64,000 bases of DNA from Prochlorococcus sp. AG-673-M19 (GCA_003211115.1 QCTP01000001.1:1-64000); one strand, 5' to 3'; shown: positions 34,548-44,391, counted from the stretch's first letter. Notes: generated from the sequence alone by a model not told the origin. Translations and numbers: made by a program.

Positions 34548-35266
34548 ATTGGTTTTTCAATCAAATTCGATATTTGTTTAATAGTAAATCTTTTTAAGTC
34601 ATCGTCAGCCCAATCACCTAATAAATTTTCTCTTAGCCCAGCGCTAGCAATAATAGTATGAGTTCCTTCAAGCTTTATCCCTTTGGAGTTATCTTCTTTC
34701 CTTGATCTAAGACAAGAAAGTAATCTATCTGTTTGATCTAATTCATCTGAGTTGAATTTTATCAGAAAATTATTTTTTTGATTATAAGTTTTTTCAATTA
34801 TTCCAAATGTCCTTTCCGGGCTAGGGCTAAATTCACTATTGAATTCTAATTTCTGAGATAACTGTTTTAAAAATGGAATAGATCTGTTAGCACTAAAGTT
34901 ATTAAAACTTATTGATATAAATTTTTCACAATTCCTTCCCCCATCAGGAGAAATTAAGTGCAGTTTACAACCAAGACTATGACCAATTCTTATTGATGGA
35001 ATTGATTTTCCGATCCTTTTTGATAATGATCTCTGACAATTTTTAAAATCTTTCCAGGCTTTTATTGCTAGTTCTTGGTGATCAAATTGTGGAGTATATT
35101 TACAGGCGTGTACTGCATAATTTTTATCTATTAAGCTTTCTATAAATCTTTTATAAGTTAAATCTGGTTTAGATGCCAGGTAACTTCCTCCAATGAATTC
35201 AATAATTTTTTTTGGATTTGAAGGCCAATAGCAATAATTATTAAATTGATATTTTGTAAAAGTCAT
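34544..35266 (-). CDS. DUF1350 (alpha/beta hydrolase-like) protein
   Basis: [35 protein letters not shown]...[13 protein letters not shown]. Confidence 0.8.
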   Translation of the reverse strand: MTFTKYQFNNYCYWPSNPKKIIEFIGGSYLASKPDLTYKRFIESLIDKNYAVHACKYTPQFDHQELAIKAWKDFKNCQRSLSKRIGKSIPSIRIGHSLGCKLHLISPDGGRNCEKFISISFNNFSANRSIPFLKQLSQKLEFNSEFSPSPERTFGIIEKTYNQKNNFLIKFNSDELDQTDRLLSCLRSRKEDNSKGIKLEGTHTIIASAGLRENLLGDWADDDLKRFTIKQISNLIEKPI

Positions 35267-35402
35267 TTTTATATATTTTATTCAAAATTTAATAGGATAT
35301 TTTTTTTAAGATTTAAATTCTTAGTTTTATTTGTTTAATTATTATTAATTTAAGAGAAAATAATATTAAATGCGTCAAGATAAATTAGAGTTTTTTTGAT
35401 AA

Positions 35403-36215
35403 TTGGAATCATCTAACAAAAAAGAATTAAACCAATTGAATTTTCTTAATAGTGAAATTAAAAATCATGTTAATGAAATACCTAAAAATTTAAATAAATC
35501 GATCTCAAATTCTGAAGTTAATAATCAAAATAAAAATATAGAAAAAATTTTAATTCTTGATACTGAAACTACCGGTTTAGACGAAAATAAAGATGAAATT
35601 ATTGAGATAGGTTGTATTTTATTTCATGTAACTTCTAAATCTGTCCTCTCGCAGGTTTCCTTCTTATTCCCAGTAAGTTCTAATGAAGCCCAACAAATTA
35701 ATGGGATATCTGCAGAAGTTAGTAATGTTAAACAACCTTGGGAGGAAGGCTTGAACTTCTTTTTAAAACTTGTGGAATATTCAGATTTGATAGTTGCCCA
35801 TAATGTAGAGTTTGACAAAAAGTGGTTTGGCAAAGGTAGATTGCCCAAGCTTGAGAAAAAATGGATTTGCAGTTTAGAGGATATTAATTGGTCATTTAAA
35901 AAAAACTTAAAAAATAGACCATCAGTAACAGATCTTGCACTATCTTTTTCAATCCCAGTTTGGAAATTACATCGAGCCTTGTCTGATTGCTTTTATATTT
36001 CTGAGGTCTTCAAAAAATGTGAGAATTTAGAAGAACTTCTTATTAAAGCGACCGAACCAAGATTTTTATATAAAGCTTTGGTAAGTTATGAAGAAAGATC
36101 TTTAGCTAAGAAAGCGGGATTTCGCTGGAATAATCCTGCGAATGGCGCTTGGGCTAAAAAATTAACAGTCGAAGAAGCAAATAGTCTTGATTTTAAAGTG
36201 CAGATATTAAATTAA
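35403..36215 (+). CDS. DnaQ-like 3'-5' exonuclease with an extra C-terminal domain
   Basis: TTG start; ILDTETTGLDENKDEIIEIG, IVAHNVEFDKKWF, HRALSDCFYISEVF; C-terminal LAKKAGFRWNNPANGAWAKKL. Confidence 0.88.
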   Translation: MESSNKKELNQLNFLNSEIKNHVNEIPKNLNKSISNSEVNNQNKNIEKILILDTETTGLDENKDEIIEIGCILFHVTSKSVLSQVSFLFPVSSNEAQQINGISAEVSNVKQPWEEGLNFFLKLVEYSDLIVAHNVEFDKKWFGKGRLPKLEKKWICSLEDINWSFKKNLKNRPSVTDLALSFSIPVWKLHRALSDCFYISEVFKKCENLEELLIKATEPRFLYKALVSYEERSLAKKAGFRWNNPANGAWAKKLTVEEANSLDFKVQILN

Positions 36216-36245
36216 TATTTGATATTTTTATAATTTGAAAAATTT

Positions 36246-36680
36246 TTAGTGCATTTTACAGGGCATCCACTCCTCACCCATTTTATGCGCTCCCACACAT
36301 CCATATTTTGTAGCATTTTTCTCAGCTTGCTCTTTTGTCTTAAAAAGGGGTGGCATCATTATCCCTTTTTTAATATTTGAAATCTTATTATTAGGCCTGT
36401 GATTATGATGGCTTTGTGATTTGGGTGAATATTCCCATACTCCCATAGTGGTTATTCCAGCAGAAATTATTCCCATTCCCACTACTGATAAATTAACTAT
36501 CCCCATAGCAACAGCACCAAAAGAAAAAACACCCATTGGCACTACCCCAATACTAATAACACCCATAGGAACTATTCCAATGGAAACAATACCTAAAGGA
36601 GCAATGCCAAAAGCAATTTTTTTTGGTTTTGATCCACAATGCTGACTATCTTTTTTGTTAGTTATTCCCAATATTTTCAC
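36246..36680 (-). CDS. Glycine-pentad repeat protein with DUF3721-like C-terminus
   Basis: Gly about every 5 residues (GIAPLGIVSIGIVPMGVISIGVVPMG...), C-terminal MPPLFKTKEQAEKNATKYGCVGAHKMGEEWMPCKMH. Confidence 0.8.
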   Translation of the reverse strand: MKILGITNKKDSQHCGSKPKKIAFGIAPLGIVSIGIVPMGVISIGVVPMGVFSFGAVAMGIVNLSVVGMGIISAGITTMGVWEYSPKSQSHHNHRPNNKISNIKKGIMMPPLFKTKEQAEKNATKYGCVGAHKMGEEWMPCKMH

Positions 36681-36768
36681 TAAATGTTAAATTAAATTAT
36701 TGCATAAAGAATTCCATCAATTTTAATTTCTATTTAGATTTAAAAAAATTGAATTATTAACTAGAACT

Positions 36769-38064
36769 TTGAATAACTTTAAAAATCTTAGAGGAACAGC
36801 AGATCTTTTACCTGATCAATTAATAAAGTGGCAAAATGTTGAAAAAATAATATTAGAACAACTTTGTAGGTCTTCTGTAAAGGAAATTAGGACTCCAATA
36901 ATAGAGATGACTGAATTATTTATGAGAGGTATTGGTGAAGGAACGGATGTTGTTAGCAAAGAGATGTATACATTTTTGGATAGAGGTGAAAGGTCATGCA
37001 CATTAAGACCAGAGGGAACTGCATCAGTCGCAAGAGCATTAATACAAAATGGAATATCAAGTAAACCTCTTCAAAAACTTTGGTATATGGGACCAATGTT
37101 TAGATATGAGAGACCTCAAGCAGGAAGGCAAAGGCAGTTTCATCAGTTAGGAGTTGAGTTTGTCGGTTACGAATCTGTAAGGAGTGATATCGAAATTATT
37201 ACTTTGGCTTGGGATATTTTGGAAAAATTAGGAATAAAAGAACTTAATCTTGAAATAAATACATTAGGGGATAATATTGACAGGTCTAATTTTCAAAAGG
37301 CATTTTTAAAATGGTTAGAAGTTAATAAAAACTCTTTAGATTTAGATTCTCAAAAGAGAATAGATAAGAATCCATTAAGAATTTTGGATACTAAAAATGT
37401 TCAAACAAAAAAAATACTTGAAGATGCTCCCAGATTATTTGACTTTTTGTCTGAAAAAAGTGTTCAAAGATATTTAAATATTAAAGAACAATTAAAACTT
37501 CTCAAAATACCTTATTTAGAAAATTTTAATTTAGTAAGAGGTTTGGATTATTACACACATATAGCATTTGAAATCACCAGTGGATCTCTTGGCTCTCAAG
37601 CTACAGTTTGCGGAGGAGGAAGGTATGATAATCTTGTTAGTCAGATGGGTGGAACAGAAACTCCAGCAATTGGATTTGCAATTGGATTAGAAAGACTCAT
37701 TCTTTTATCTGGTAATGAGCTTGAAGAAAGTAGAGAAACAGATATTTATATTGTGAATAAAGGCAATAAAGCTGAAACATTGGCTATGAAATTATCTAGA
37801 AAGCTAAGAAATTATGATTTGATAGCAGAATTAGATATTAGTGGGGCATCATTTTCAAAGCAACTTAAAAAAGCTAATAAATTAAAATCAAAAAGTATTA
37901 TTGTGATTGGAGATGATGAAGCACTTAAAAATCAATTTGTTATTAGGCTTTTTAATAATGAGAATTTAAAAAATATGGAAGAAACTATATCACTTGATGA
38001 TGCTATCAAGTTAGAAAATTGGTTAGAAAAAAATCTTCTTTTGAAAAGGTCTTCTTTAAGTTAA
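36769..38064 (+). CDS. hisS: Histidyl-tRNA synthetase
   Basis: TTG start; [49 protein letters not shown]. Confidence 0.97.
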   Translation: MNNFKNLRGTADLLPDQLIKWQNVEKIILEQLCRSSVKEIRTPIIEMTELFMRGIGEGTDVVSKEMYTFLDRGERSCTLRPEGTASVARALIQNGISSKPLQKLWYMGPMFRYERPQAGRQRQFHQLGVEFVGYESVRSDIEIITLAWDILEKLGIKELNLEINTLGDNIDRSNFQKAFLKWLEVNKNSLDLDSQKRIDKNPLRILDTKNVQTKKILEDAPRLFDFLSEKSVQRYLNIKEQLKLLKIPYLENFNLVRGLDYYTHIAFEITSGSLGSQATVCGGGRYDNLVSQMGGTETPAIGFAIGLERLILLSGNELEESRETDIYIVNKGNKAETLAMKLSRKLRNYDLIAELDISGASFSKQLKKANKLKSKSIIVIGDDEALKNQFVIRLFNNENLKNMEETISLDDAIKLENWLEKNLLLKRSSLS

Positions 38065-38321
38065 TGATAATTTTTCTTTTCTTAGCAATACTTATCTCTT
38101 TTTATATATTTTTCATAATATTTAGAGAAAAAAAAGATTTAAAAAATAAAAAAAATATTTCTTTTAATAAAAACAGTTTTAATAAATGGATGAATTTGAC
38201 CAAGAAAGAAAGATATAATTTGACAAAAAAAGATTCTGCCACCTATTTAAATAAAAGAAAAGTTTTATTAGATCAAATAAGGAAAGAATATAAGATTATT
38301 TCTAAGGGAGGTAAAAAATAA
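38064..38321 (+). CDS. Small hypothetical protein, N-terminal TM helix, basic tail
   Basis: ATG overlaps hisS stop (TAATG); [30 protein letters not shown]... Confidence 0.6.
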   Translation: MIIFLFLAILISFYIFFIIFREKKDLKNKKNISFNKNSFNKWMNLTKKERYNLTKKDSATYLNKRKVLLDQIRKEYKIISKGGKK

Positions 38322-38339
38322 TTGGAAAGTTAGAAAATT

Positions 38340-38642
38340 ATGAAAAGTAAGTGGACTTCAAGTAAACCTATAAATGGATTAAGACATTTTGTTTTAGTAA
38401 ACAAGATTAAGGAAAAAGATCAATTTAAAAATTTGATGGTTTCTGTTCTTGATGTCGAAATTAGCTTAAAGATTTCTAATATGGAATTAATTAATAGGGA
38501 CGAGTGGACTGAGGGATGGTTAAATCTACCTAAAAGTGAATCTATTACAAAAGATTATTTTAAATATAAGTTATCTAATGATTCAAAAGAAGGAATTAAA
38601 AAAATTTTTATTAATAACAAATCCATATTTAATATTTCTTAA
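38340..38642 (+). CDS. Small Trp-containing conserved protein (TIGR02450-like)
   Basis: MKSKWTSSKPINGLRHFVLVNK...NRDEWTEGWLNLP. Confidence 0.7.
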   Translation: MKSKWTSSKPINGLRHFVLVNKIKEKDQFKNLMVSVLDVEISLKISNMELINRDEWTEGWLNLPKSESITKDYFKYKLSNDSKEGIKKIFINNKSIFNIS

Positions 38643-38739
38643 TTTTAAACTAAGAAAAATTTTAATTAAAACTCATCATAAAGACTGTGTTCTCATCAAT
38701 TTAAATATTTTTTAAAAGTTTTTTGCCCTTTCAAAATAA

Positions 38740-38752
38740 GAAAATAAACGTT
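38740..38752 (+). promoter_or_regulatory. Copy 1 of 13-bp upstream element GAAAATAAACGTT
   Basis: Exact match to 39450-39462; 30 bp before ORF 38782. Confidence 0.3.
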
Positions 38753-38781
38753 ATCAAGGATAAATAATATTTATTTAAACA

Positions 38782-39018
38782 ATGTTAGGAAATATTTGGC
38801 ACTCTTCTAATTATGCTGCTGAGAATTTAGGCACAACTGAGGTAAAACTTTCTTACTTGAGGGCTAATGGTTTTTTAAAACCAGGGATTCATTGGAAAAG
38901 CTGTCCTTATGGACAAAAAAAACCTTGGAATCCTGAAGCTCTCTACAATACAAAATTGTGTAAAAAGTTAATTGAAAAATATTGCTATGAAAAACAGTTT
39001 AATCAAGAAGCAGCCTAA
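38782..39018 (+). CDS. Small protein with possible excisionase/HTH-like fold
   Basis: 78 aa; SNYAAENLGTTEVKLSYLRANGFLKPGIHWKSCPYGQKKPWNPEALYN. Confidence 0.65.
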   Translation: MLGNIWHSSNYAAENLGTTEVKLSYLRANGFLKPGIHWKSCPYGQKKPWNPEALYNTKLCKKLIEKYCYEKQFNQEAA

Positions 39019-39072
39019 CAATAAATAATCTAAGTTCAAGTCAGAATTAAAAAATAAATCCTAAGAAGATGA

Positions 39073-39249
39073 TTAATTTACTAAGTTTTCATCTTTACAT
39101 TCAATCAAAGTAGTTTGAAGAATTGGATATAAGTTGATCATGTTTATGTATTGCTCTGATTTTCGATAAGTTTTAGCAGCCTTTTTGTAATGCCCTTCTG
39201 ATTTCATTTCTAGTGAAATTTTTCTAGAAGTTCTTTGGGAAATTGTCAT
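39073..39249 (-). CDS. Small hypothetical protein (58 aa), not in the supplied ORF track
   Basis: Read from reverse complement: MTISQRTSRKISLEMKSEGHYKKAAKTYRKSEQYINMINLYPILQTTLIECKDENLVN*. Confidence 0.5.
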   Translation of the reverse strand: MTISQRTSRKISLEMKSEGHYKKAAKTYRKSEQYINMINLYPILQTTLIECKDENLVN

Positions 39250-39449
39250 GAGAAGAGTTATCTTATTCTCTTTTTAGTAATTCATTGAAAATGATGCAAT
39301 AATTATTTTTATTTTCATGACATAAAGATTTAACAATGTCAGCAAAAAGAGACTTTATTTGAATATTTCATTAAGTAATCCAAAAGAAAAATTTTAAAAC
39401 TTTTTATAAAATCAATAAATATTTAGATTAAATCTATCTTTTCAACATT

Positions 39450-39462
39450 GAAAATAAACGTT
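39450..39462 (+). promoter_or_regulatory. Copy 2 of 13-bp upstream element GAAAATAAACGTT, in pcb upstream region
   Basis: Exact match to 38740-38752; a TATAAC-like -10 lies shortly downstream. Confidence 0.3.
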
Positions 39463-39579
39463 CCAATTTTCTTGTAGTGTTTATAACTAGGATTAACAAC
39501 CTTTACAATTTTGTTGTGAATTCAACTCTTTGCTGAAATATAAAGTATTCTCAAAACGTTTAAGCTAATCAATTCCTAA

Positions 39580-40638
39580 ATGCAAACCTATGGCAATCCA
39601 GATACTACCTACGGATGGTGGGCTGGTAATTCAGGTGTAGCAAATCGCTCAGGAAAATTCATCGCTGCTCACGTGGCTCATGCAGGATTAATTGTTTTCT
39701 GGGCGGGTGCTTTCACCCTTTTCGAACTTTCACGATTTGACCCAAGCGTCCCAATGGGACACCAACCTCTAATCGTTCTTCCTCATTTAGCAACTCTTGG
39801 AATAGGGTTTGATGCTAATGGGGTTGCGATGGGAGATACTAAACCTGTTCTCGCGATAGCAATAGTCCACTTAGTTTCTTCTATGGTTTTAGCCGCTGGA
39901 GGACTTTTACATTCTTTACTTCTTCCTGGAAATTTAGAAGACTCCGACATTGCAAAAGCTAGAAAATTCAATATTGAATGGGATAATCCAGATAAATTGA
40001 CATTTATTCTTGGTCATCATCTAATTATTCTAGGATTCGCAGTTATTGCATTCGTTGAATGGGCAAGAGTTCACGGTATTTATGATCCAGCTATTGGTTC
40101 TGTAAGACAGGTTGAGTATGAATTAAACTTAGCCAAAATTTGGAATCATCAAACAGACTTCTTAACTATTGATAGTCTTGAAGAAGTAATGGGTGGTCAT
40201 GCTTTCCTTGCTTTTGTTGAAATTACTGGCGGTGCTTGGCATATTGCTACAAAGCAAGTTGGAGAATATACCAAATTTAAAGGTAAAGGACTTCTTTCAG
40301 CAGAAGCAGTTCTCTCTTGGTCATTAGCAGGAATAGGCTGGATGGCTATTATCGCAGCCTTCTGGAGTGCAGCTAACACAACTGTTTATCCTACTGAATT
40401 CTTTGGTGAACCACTTGAATTGAAATTTAGTATTTCTCCTTATTGGATTGATACTGTTGACCTTCCTGATGGTGAATACACCTCTAGGGCTTGGTTGGCA
40501 AATGTACACTACTACTTTGGTTTCTTCTTTATTCAAGGCCATCTCTGGCATGCACTAAGAGCTTTAGGATTTGACTTTAAGAGAGTTACAAATGCTATCA
40601 GTAATATTGATAGTGCTACTGTTACTCTTAAAGATTAA
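39580..40638 (+). CDS. pcb: Prochlorophyte chlorophyll a/b-binding antenna protein (Pcb)
   Basis: 352 aa; [60 protein letters not shown]; IsiA/PsbC-type fold. Confidence 0.98.
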   Translation: MQTYGNPDTTYGWWAGNSGVANRSGKFIAAHVAHAGLIVFWAGAFTLFELSRFDPSVPMGHQPLIVLPHLATLGIGFDANGVAMGDTKPVLAIAIVHLVSSMVLAAGGLLHSLLLPGNLEDSDIAKARKFNIEWDNPDKLTFILGHHLIILGFAVIAFVEWARVHGIYDPAIGSVRQVEYELNLAKIWNHQTDFLTIDSLEEVMGGHAFLAFVEITGGAWHIATKQVGEYTKFKGKGLLSAEAVLSWSLAGIGWMAIIAAFWSAANTTVYPTEFFGEPLELKFSISPYWIDTVDLPDGEYTSRAWLANVHYYFGFFFIQGHLWHALRALGFDFKRVTNAISNIDSATVTLKD

Positions 40639-40660
40639 ATTTTAATCACTAAGAAATATT

Positions 40661-40690
40661 AAAAGGCCTCAAATAATGAGGCCTTTTTTA
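40661..40690 (+). terminator. Intrinsic terminator after pcb
   Basis: AAAAGGCCTCA-AATAA-TGAGGCCTTTTTT perfect GC-containing stem followed by T-run, 22 bp after pcb stop. Confidence 0.93.
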
Positions 40691-40744
40691 TTTGATAAAA
40701 TTTATCTATTAAATTAGATTTAAAAAGTATTTAGTTTAAAATAA

Positions 40745-42118
40745 TTGAATATTTCTATCTTACAGAATCAAAATATTTTCTCAAGTTCTCTTTTAATAAG
40801 TTTATTAGGATTTTGGGTGATTTGTTTTTTCTTGATTTTTGGTAGGAAATTTAAACTAGCTGTTCAACTAGAAAGATTTGGATTACCCATAGCTGTTATT
40901 TCTGGCATTGTTGGAATATCTATAGGTCCTTACGGGCTTATTAATATCTTATCTAAGGAGATTACAAATGTCTGGAGTGATTTTCCTACTCCTCTTTTAT
41001 CTCTTGTATTTGCGACATTAATGATGGGTAGGCCAATCCCAAATATTAATGGTTTAATTAGACCCATTTTTAATCAGTTTTTGTTGGCACTTTCATTAGG
41101 CTTTGGTCAATTTTTTGTAGGAGGATTAGTTGTCAAATACTTATTGTCTCCTTCTATGGAAACGAATCCTTTAATGGGATGTTTAATAGAGGTTGGTTTT
41201 GAAGGGGGTCATGGTGCTGCATCTATAATTGGAGAAAGTTTTAATAAACTTGGCTTCTCAGATGGCTTAGACCTTGGACTTGCAATGGCAACAATGGGCC
41301 TTTTATCGTCATCATTATTAGGTAGTATATTTATCTTTGTAGGAAGAACTTTAGGAATTTCAGATACAGAGGAAATCGTTGATAAAACGGATAATAAAAA
41401 TTCAAATATGAAAATAGGAATTTTCTCAGATTTGAGAATTTTATTAATAAACCTTGGCTTTGTTGGGTTGGCAATTTCTTTTGGTGTTTTGATACTTAAC
41501 CTTTTAAGGTATATTTCAAACTACTTAGGTGAATTCTCAAAAGAGATAATCTTATCACTTCCTGTATTCCCACTTATTCTTATAGGTTCACTTTTGATTA
41601 GATATATCTTGGAAAAAACCAATAATACAGAATTTATATCTAATATTCTTCAAAGAGAAATTGGCATCTTATCCACAGATTTATTGATTTTTACAGCAAT
41701 GGCAAGTTTAGATATTGCTACTGTTTTTGAGAATTGGAGATTGATTTTGGTAATGACTATTTTTGGTTTAATTTGGAATTTAATTTGTATTGCTTATTTC
41801 GCATACTTTGTATTTGAAAAACACTGGTTTGAGAGAAGTTTAATAGAGTTTGGAAATTCAACTGGTGTAGTTGCATCTGGACTACTTCTTTTAAGACTCG
41901 CAGATCCTAAAAATATTTCTAAAACACTTCCTATTTTTACATCAAAGCAACTTTTTGCTCAATTAATCTTATCAGGAGGATTTTTTACAGTATTAGCCCC
42001 ATTAATGATTTCAAAAATAGGATTAGATTATTGGACAGAGATTTGTGCATCTATAACTTTTTTTATTATTCTCGTTGCATTCTTATTTAACAATAGGATT
42101 TTTACAAGTTACCAATAA
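40745..42118 (+). CDS. Sodium/glutamate symporter family (GltS-like) transporter
   Basis: TTG start; polytopic; LMGCLIEVGFEGGHGAASIIGESFNKLGF...LGLAMATMGLLSS. Confidence 0.83.
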   Translation: MNISILQNQNIFSSSLLISLLGFWVICFFLIFGRKFKLAVQLERFGLPIAVISGIVGISIGPYGLINILSKEITNVWSDFPTPLLSLVFATLMMGRPIPNINGLIRPIFNQFLLALSLGFGQFFVGGLVVKYLLSPSMETNPLMGCLIEVGFEGGHGAASIIGESFNKLGFSDGLDLGLAMATMGLLSSSLLGSIFIFVGRTLGISDTEEIVDKTDNKNSNMKIGIFSDLRILLINLGFVGLAISFGVLILNLLRYISNYLGEFSKEIILSLPVFPLILIGSLLIRYILEKTNNTEFISNILQREIGILSTDLLIFTAMASLDIATVFENWRLILVMTIFGLIWNLICIAYFAYFVFEKHWFERSLIEFGNSTGVVASGLLLLRLADPKNISKTLPIFTSKQLFAQLILSGGFFTVLAPLMISKIGLDYWTEICASITFFIILVAFLFNNRIFTSYQ

Positions 42119-42156
42119 GAATTTAGGTTAGTATAAAAATATATTTTTCTTGATTT

Positions 42157-42414
42157 ATGTCCCAGACACCATATGATATCCCTCCTCAAGAAAATAAAGA
42201 AAAATGGTTCAGGAGTCACTTGCTTGGAAGAGAGATTGAGCTTGGAGAATTATATAGTCTTGGCTTTAATGAACTGGATTTAATTATGGCTGAAACTGCA
42301 GAAATTAGAAGTGATGTTGAATTCAAAGAAAAAAATATAGGAAAATTTAGAACTGCAGGATATTTTTTAGAATTAGCAAGAATTATTGAAAAAAGAAAAT
42401 TGCTTGAAAGCTAG
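42157..42414 (+). CDS. Conserved hypothetical protein (85 aa)
   Basis: ATG ORF MSQTPYDIPPQENKEKWFRSHLLGREIELGELYSLGF... Confidence 0.6.
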   Translation: MSQTPYDIPPQENKEKWFRSHLLGREIELGELYSLGFNELDLIMAETAEIRSDVEFKEKNIGKFRTAGYFLELARIIEKRKLLES

Positions 42415-43070
42415 TTAAAAGGGAAATAATCTTTTTTATTAGATGGTTGCCATCGATTATATTTATGCATTAACTTTTTAAAATGTTGATGGTTTTCAAA
42501 ACTTCCCAACCACTTTTTTATAGGATCTTCAAAATAGCTTGTTTTTTTCTGACTTTCACAAGCAATTTTAAATTGCCTTACAAATGGCCAAATACACCAA
42601 TCGGCAATTGAAGGATTATCTCCAATTAGCCATCTACTCTGTGTAAGTTTTTTGTTCCATTTTTTTATGTATTTGACAGCTTCTATGAAATGAAAATCTT
42701 CTTCACTTTCTTTAAATCTAGCAGAATATTTAAAACGGTCTAAATGATATTTAAAACCATTGTCATTTTCGGAAATTATTTCTAAAATTTCTTCTTCTTT
42801 GCTATTAGGAATATAAAAATTCTTTATTTGTTTCTTTTTTGATTCTGAAAGTGCCCAGATTATAATATCTAAACTTTCTTCTATGACTTCATTATTTGTT
42901 TTTACTAGAATAGGAACAGTTTTAGTATTTGATATATTTATAAATTCTAATGGCTTATTTTTTAAATCGACTTCTCTGATTTGTACTTTAATTTCGCAAA
43001 TTAATAATGCCCATCTAGCTCGAATTGCATATGGGCATCTACGAAATGAATATAAAATATCTGTTCTCAT
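42411..43070 (-). CDS. Glutathione S-transferase-like protein
   Basis: LYSFRRCPYAIRARWAL thioredoxin-fold N-terminus; LIGDNPSIADWCIWPFVRQF. Confidence 0.88.
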   Translation of the reverse strand: MRTDILYSFRRCPYAIRARWALLICEIKVQIREVDLKNKPLEFINISNTKTVPILVKTNNEVIEESLDIIIWALSESKKKQIKNFYIPNSKEEEILEIISENDNGFKYHLDRFKYSARFKESEEDFHFIEAVKYIKKWNKKLTQSRWLIGDNPSIADWCIWPFVRQFKIACESQKKTSYFEDPIKKWLGSFENHQHFKKLMHKYNRWQPSNKKDYFPFN

Positions 43071-43144
43071 TTTGTAAAAAATTATAATTTTTTTGAATCT
43101 TTTAGTATCATCTACATAGGACTAATTTTAATTTTACATCGCAA

Positions 43145-43687
43145 ATGGCGGGATATGTTTACCTTATAAGAGTTGGAGATCTTTATCGAATTGGTAAGGC
43201 AGATAATCTTGATAAGAAAATTAGAAAACTCAAACCAGATGAATTGCTAACTTCCATAATGACTAAAGAGCCTGAAACACTTGAAGCTAGGTTATTGAGA
43301 AAATATAAATCCCAAAGAATCCCTGAAACTGGATATTTAAAGCTTACTAAAAGACAGATATCAGAATGTAAAAAACAATTTGAATTAAAAGGAAATTTAC
43401 CGCATACGCTCGATGCAGAAGTTTCTATAACTTTATTCGCATCCTTTTTATTATTTGGGATAAATTTTTTAATTTTAAATTATTTTAATCTTGAATTTTT
43501 AAGAAATATTTCCTATTCATTTGGCGTTGCATCGATACCTATGATTATCTTGTTTCTTACAGGAAGTTTTGGAGGATATTTTTCTGAAGATTTATCTTTA
43601 TTTTCATTATTAACGAATCGAATAAAAGGTTTTTTTATAGCAATAGCGATGATTTCAATGGCTTTTTTGTTGTTCAGGCTAAATTAA
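43145..43687 (+). CDS. GIY-YIG/T5orf172-like domain fused to C-terminal membrane segments
   Basis: MAGYVYLIRVGDLYRIGKADNLDKKIRKL...TLEARLLRKY, then hydrophobic helices. Confidence 0.7.
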   Translation: MAGYVYLIRVGDLYRIGKADNLDKKIRKLKPDELLTSIMTKEPETLEARLLRKYKSQRIPETGYLKLTKRQISECKKQFELKGNLPHTLDAEVSITLFASFLLFGINFLILNYFNLEFLRNISYSFGVASIPMIILFLTGSFGGYFSEDLSLFSLLTNRIKGFFIAIAMISMAFLLFRLN

Positions 43688-44391
43688 ATTTCATAATTAC
43701 AATTTAAGGCTATTTCAAATGGGACTGACTGTATGGGTAATTTTAGGATTGTAGAACATATTTCTGCTATATCTTCTGGTTGAGTCATTTTTGACTTTTC
43801 TAGGGATGATATCTTCTCAGCCATTTTAGTATTAACCCAACCAGGACAAATCGCAGTTACTCTAATATTTTCTTCCCACCCTTTGCTCTTCATAGTTTGG
43901 CAAAGACTCATTAAAGCAAATTTTGATGATGAATATGCGGCTAAATCTCCTTTGGACCTTTTCCCGCTCATTGAGACTAAAACGATAATTCTTCCATTAT
44001 TAGATTGAGATAATTGTTCCCAAGAGAGTCTGCATAGATTCCAAATGGCTAAAAAATTGATATTAAATGTATTTAAAATTTCTTCTTCATCTCCATTTTT
44101 GTATAAGAAAGGAATTTTTGAGAGGACCCCTGAACAGTTTATTAAAGAGTCAAATCCTCCATAATTATTTATTGTATTTTTGATCCATTTTTCGGCAGTT
44201 AATTTATCTAATGCATCGTATTTATTAATGAGTATTTTACCTTTTGGCCATTTATTGGGATCAATAATGCTCCCTTTAATAGATACTAAATCTCTTATTC
44301 CAATACTAATTCTATTCCCATTTTTTAACTCTCTATATGCAATATTTAGACCTATCCCACTGCTAGCTCCACTTATCAAGATTGTTCTCAT
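43684..44391 (-). CDS. Short-chain dehydrogenase/reductase
   Basis: ILISGASSGIGLNIA, NCSG, YSSSKFALMSLC, ICPGWVNT. Confidence 0.9.
   Translation of the reverse strand: MRTILISGASSGIGLNIAYRELKNGNRISIGIRDLVSIKGSIIDPNKWPKGKILINKYDALDKLTAEKWIKNTINNYGGFDSLINCSGVLSKIPFLYKNGDEEEILNTFNINFLAIWNLCRLSWEQLSQSNNGRIIVLVSMSGKRSKGDLAAYSSSKFALMSLCQTMKSKGWEENIRVTAICPGWVNTKMAEKISSLEKSKMTQPEDIAEICSTILKLPIQSVPFEIALNCNYEI

Noticed and set aside
36421-36645. Plus-strand ORF of 74 aa opposite the glycine-pentad gene
   Set aside because: Mirror image of the repetitive minus-strand gene, with Pro/Ile/Thr-rich low-complexity translation; an artefact of the repeats.
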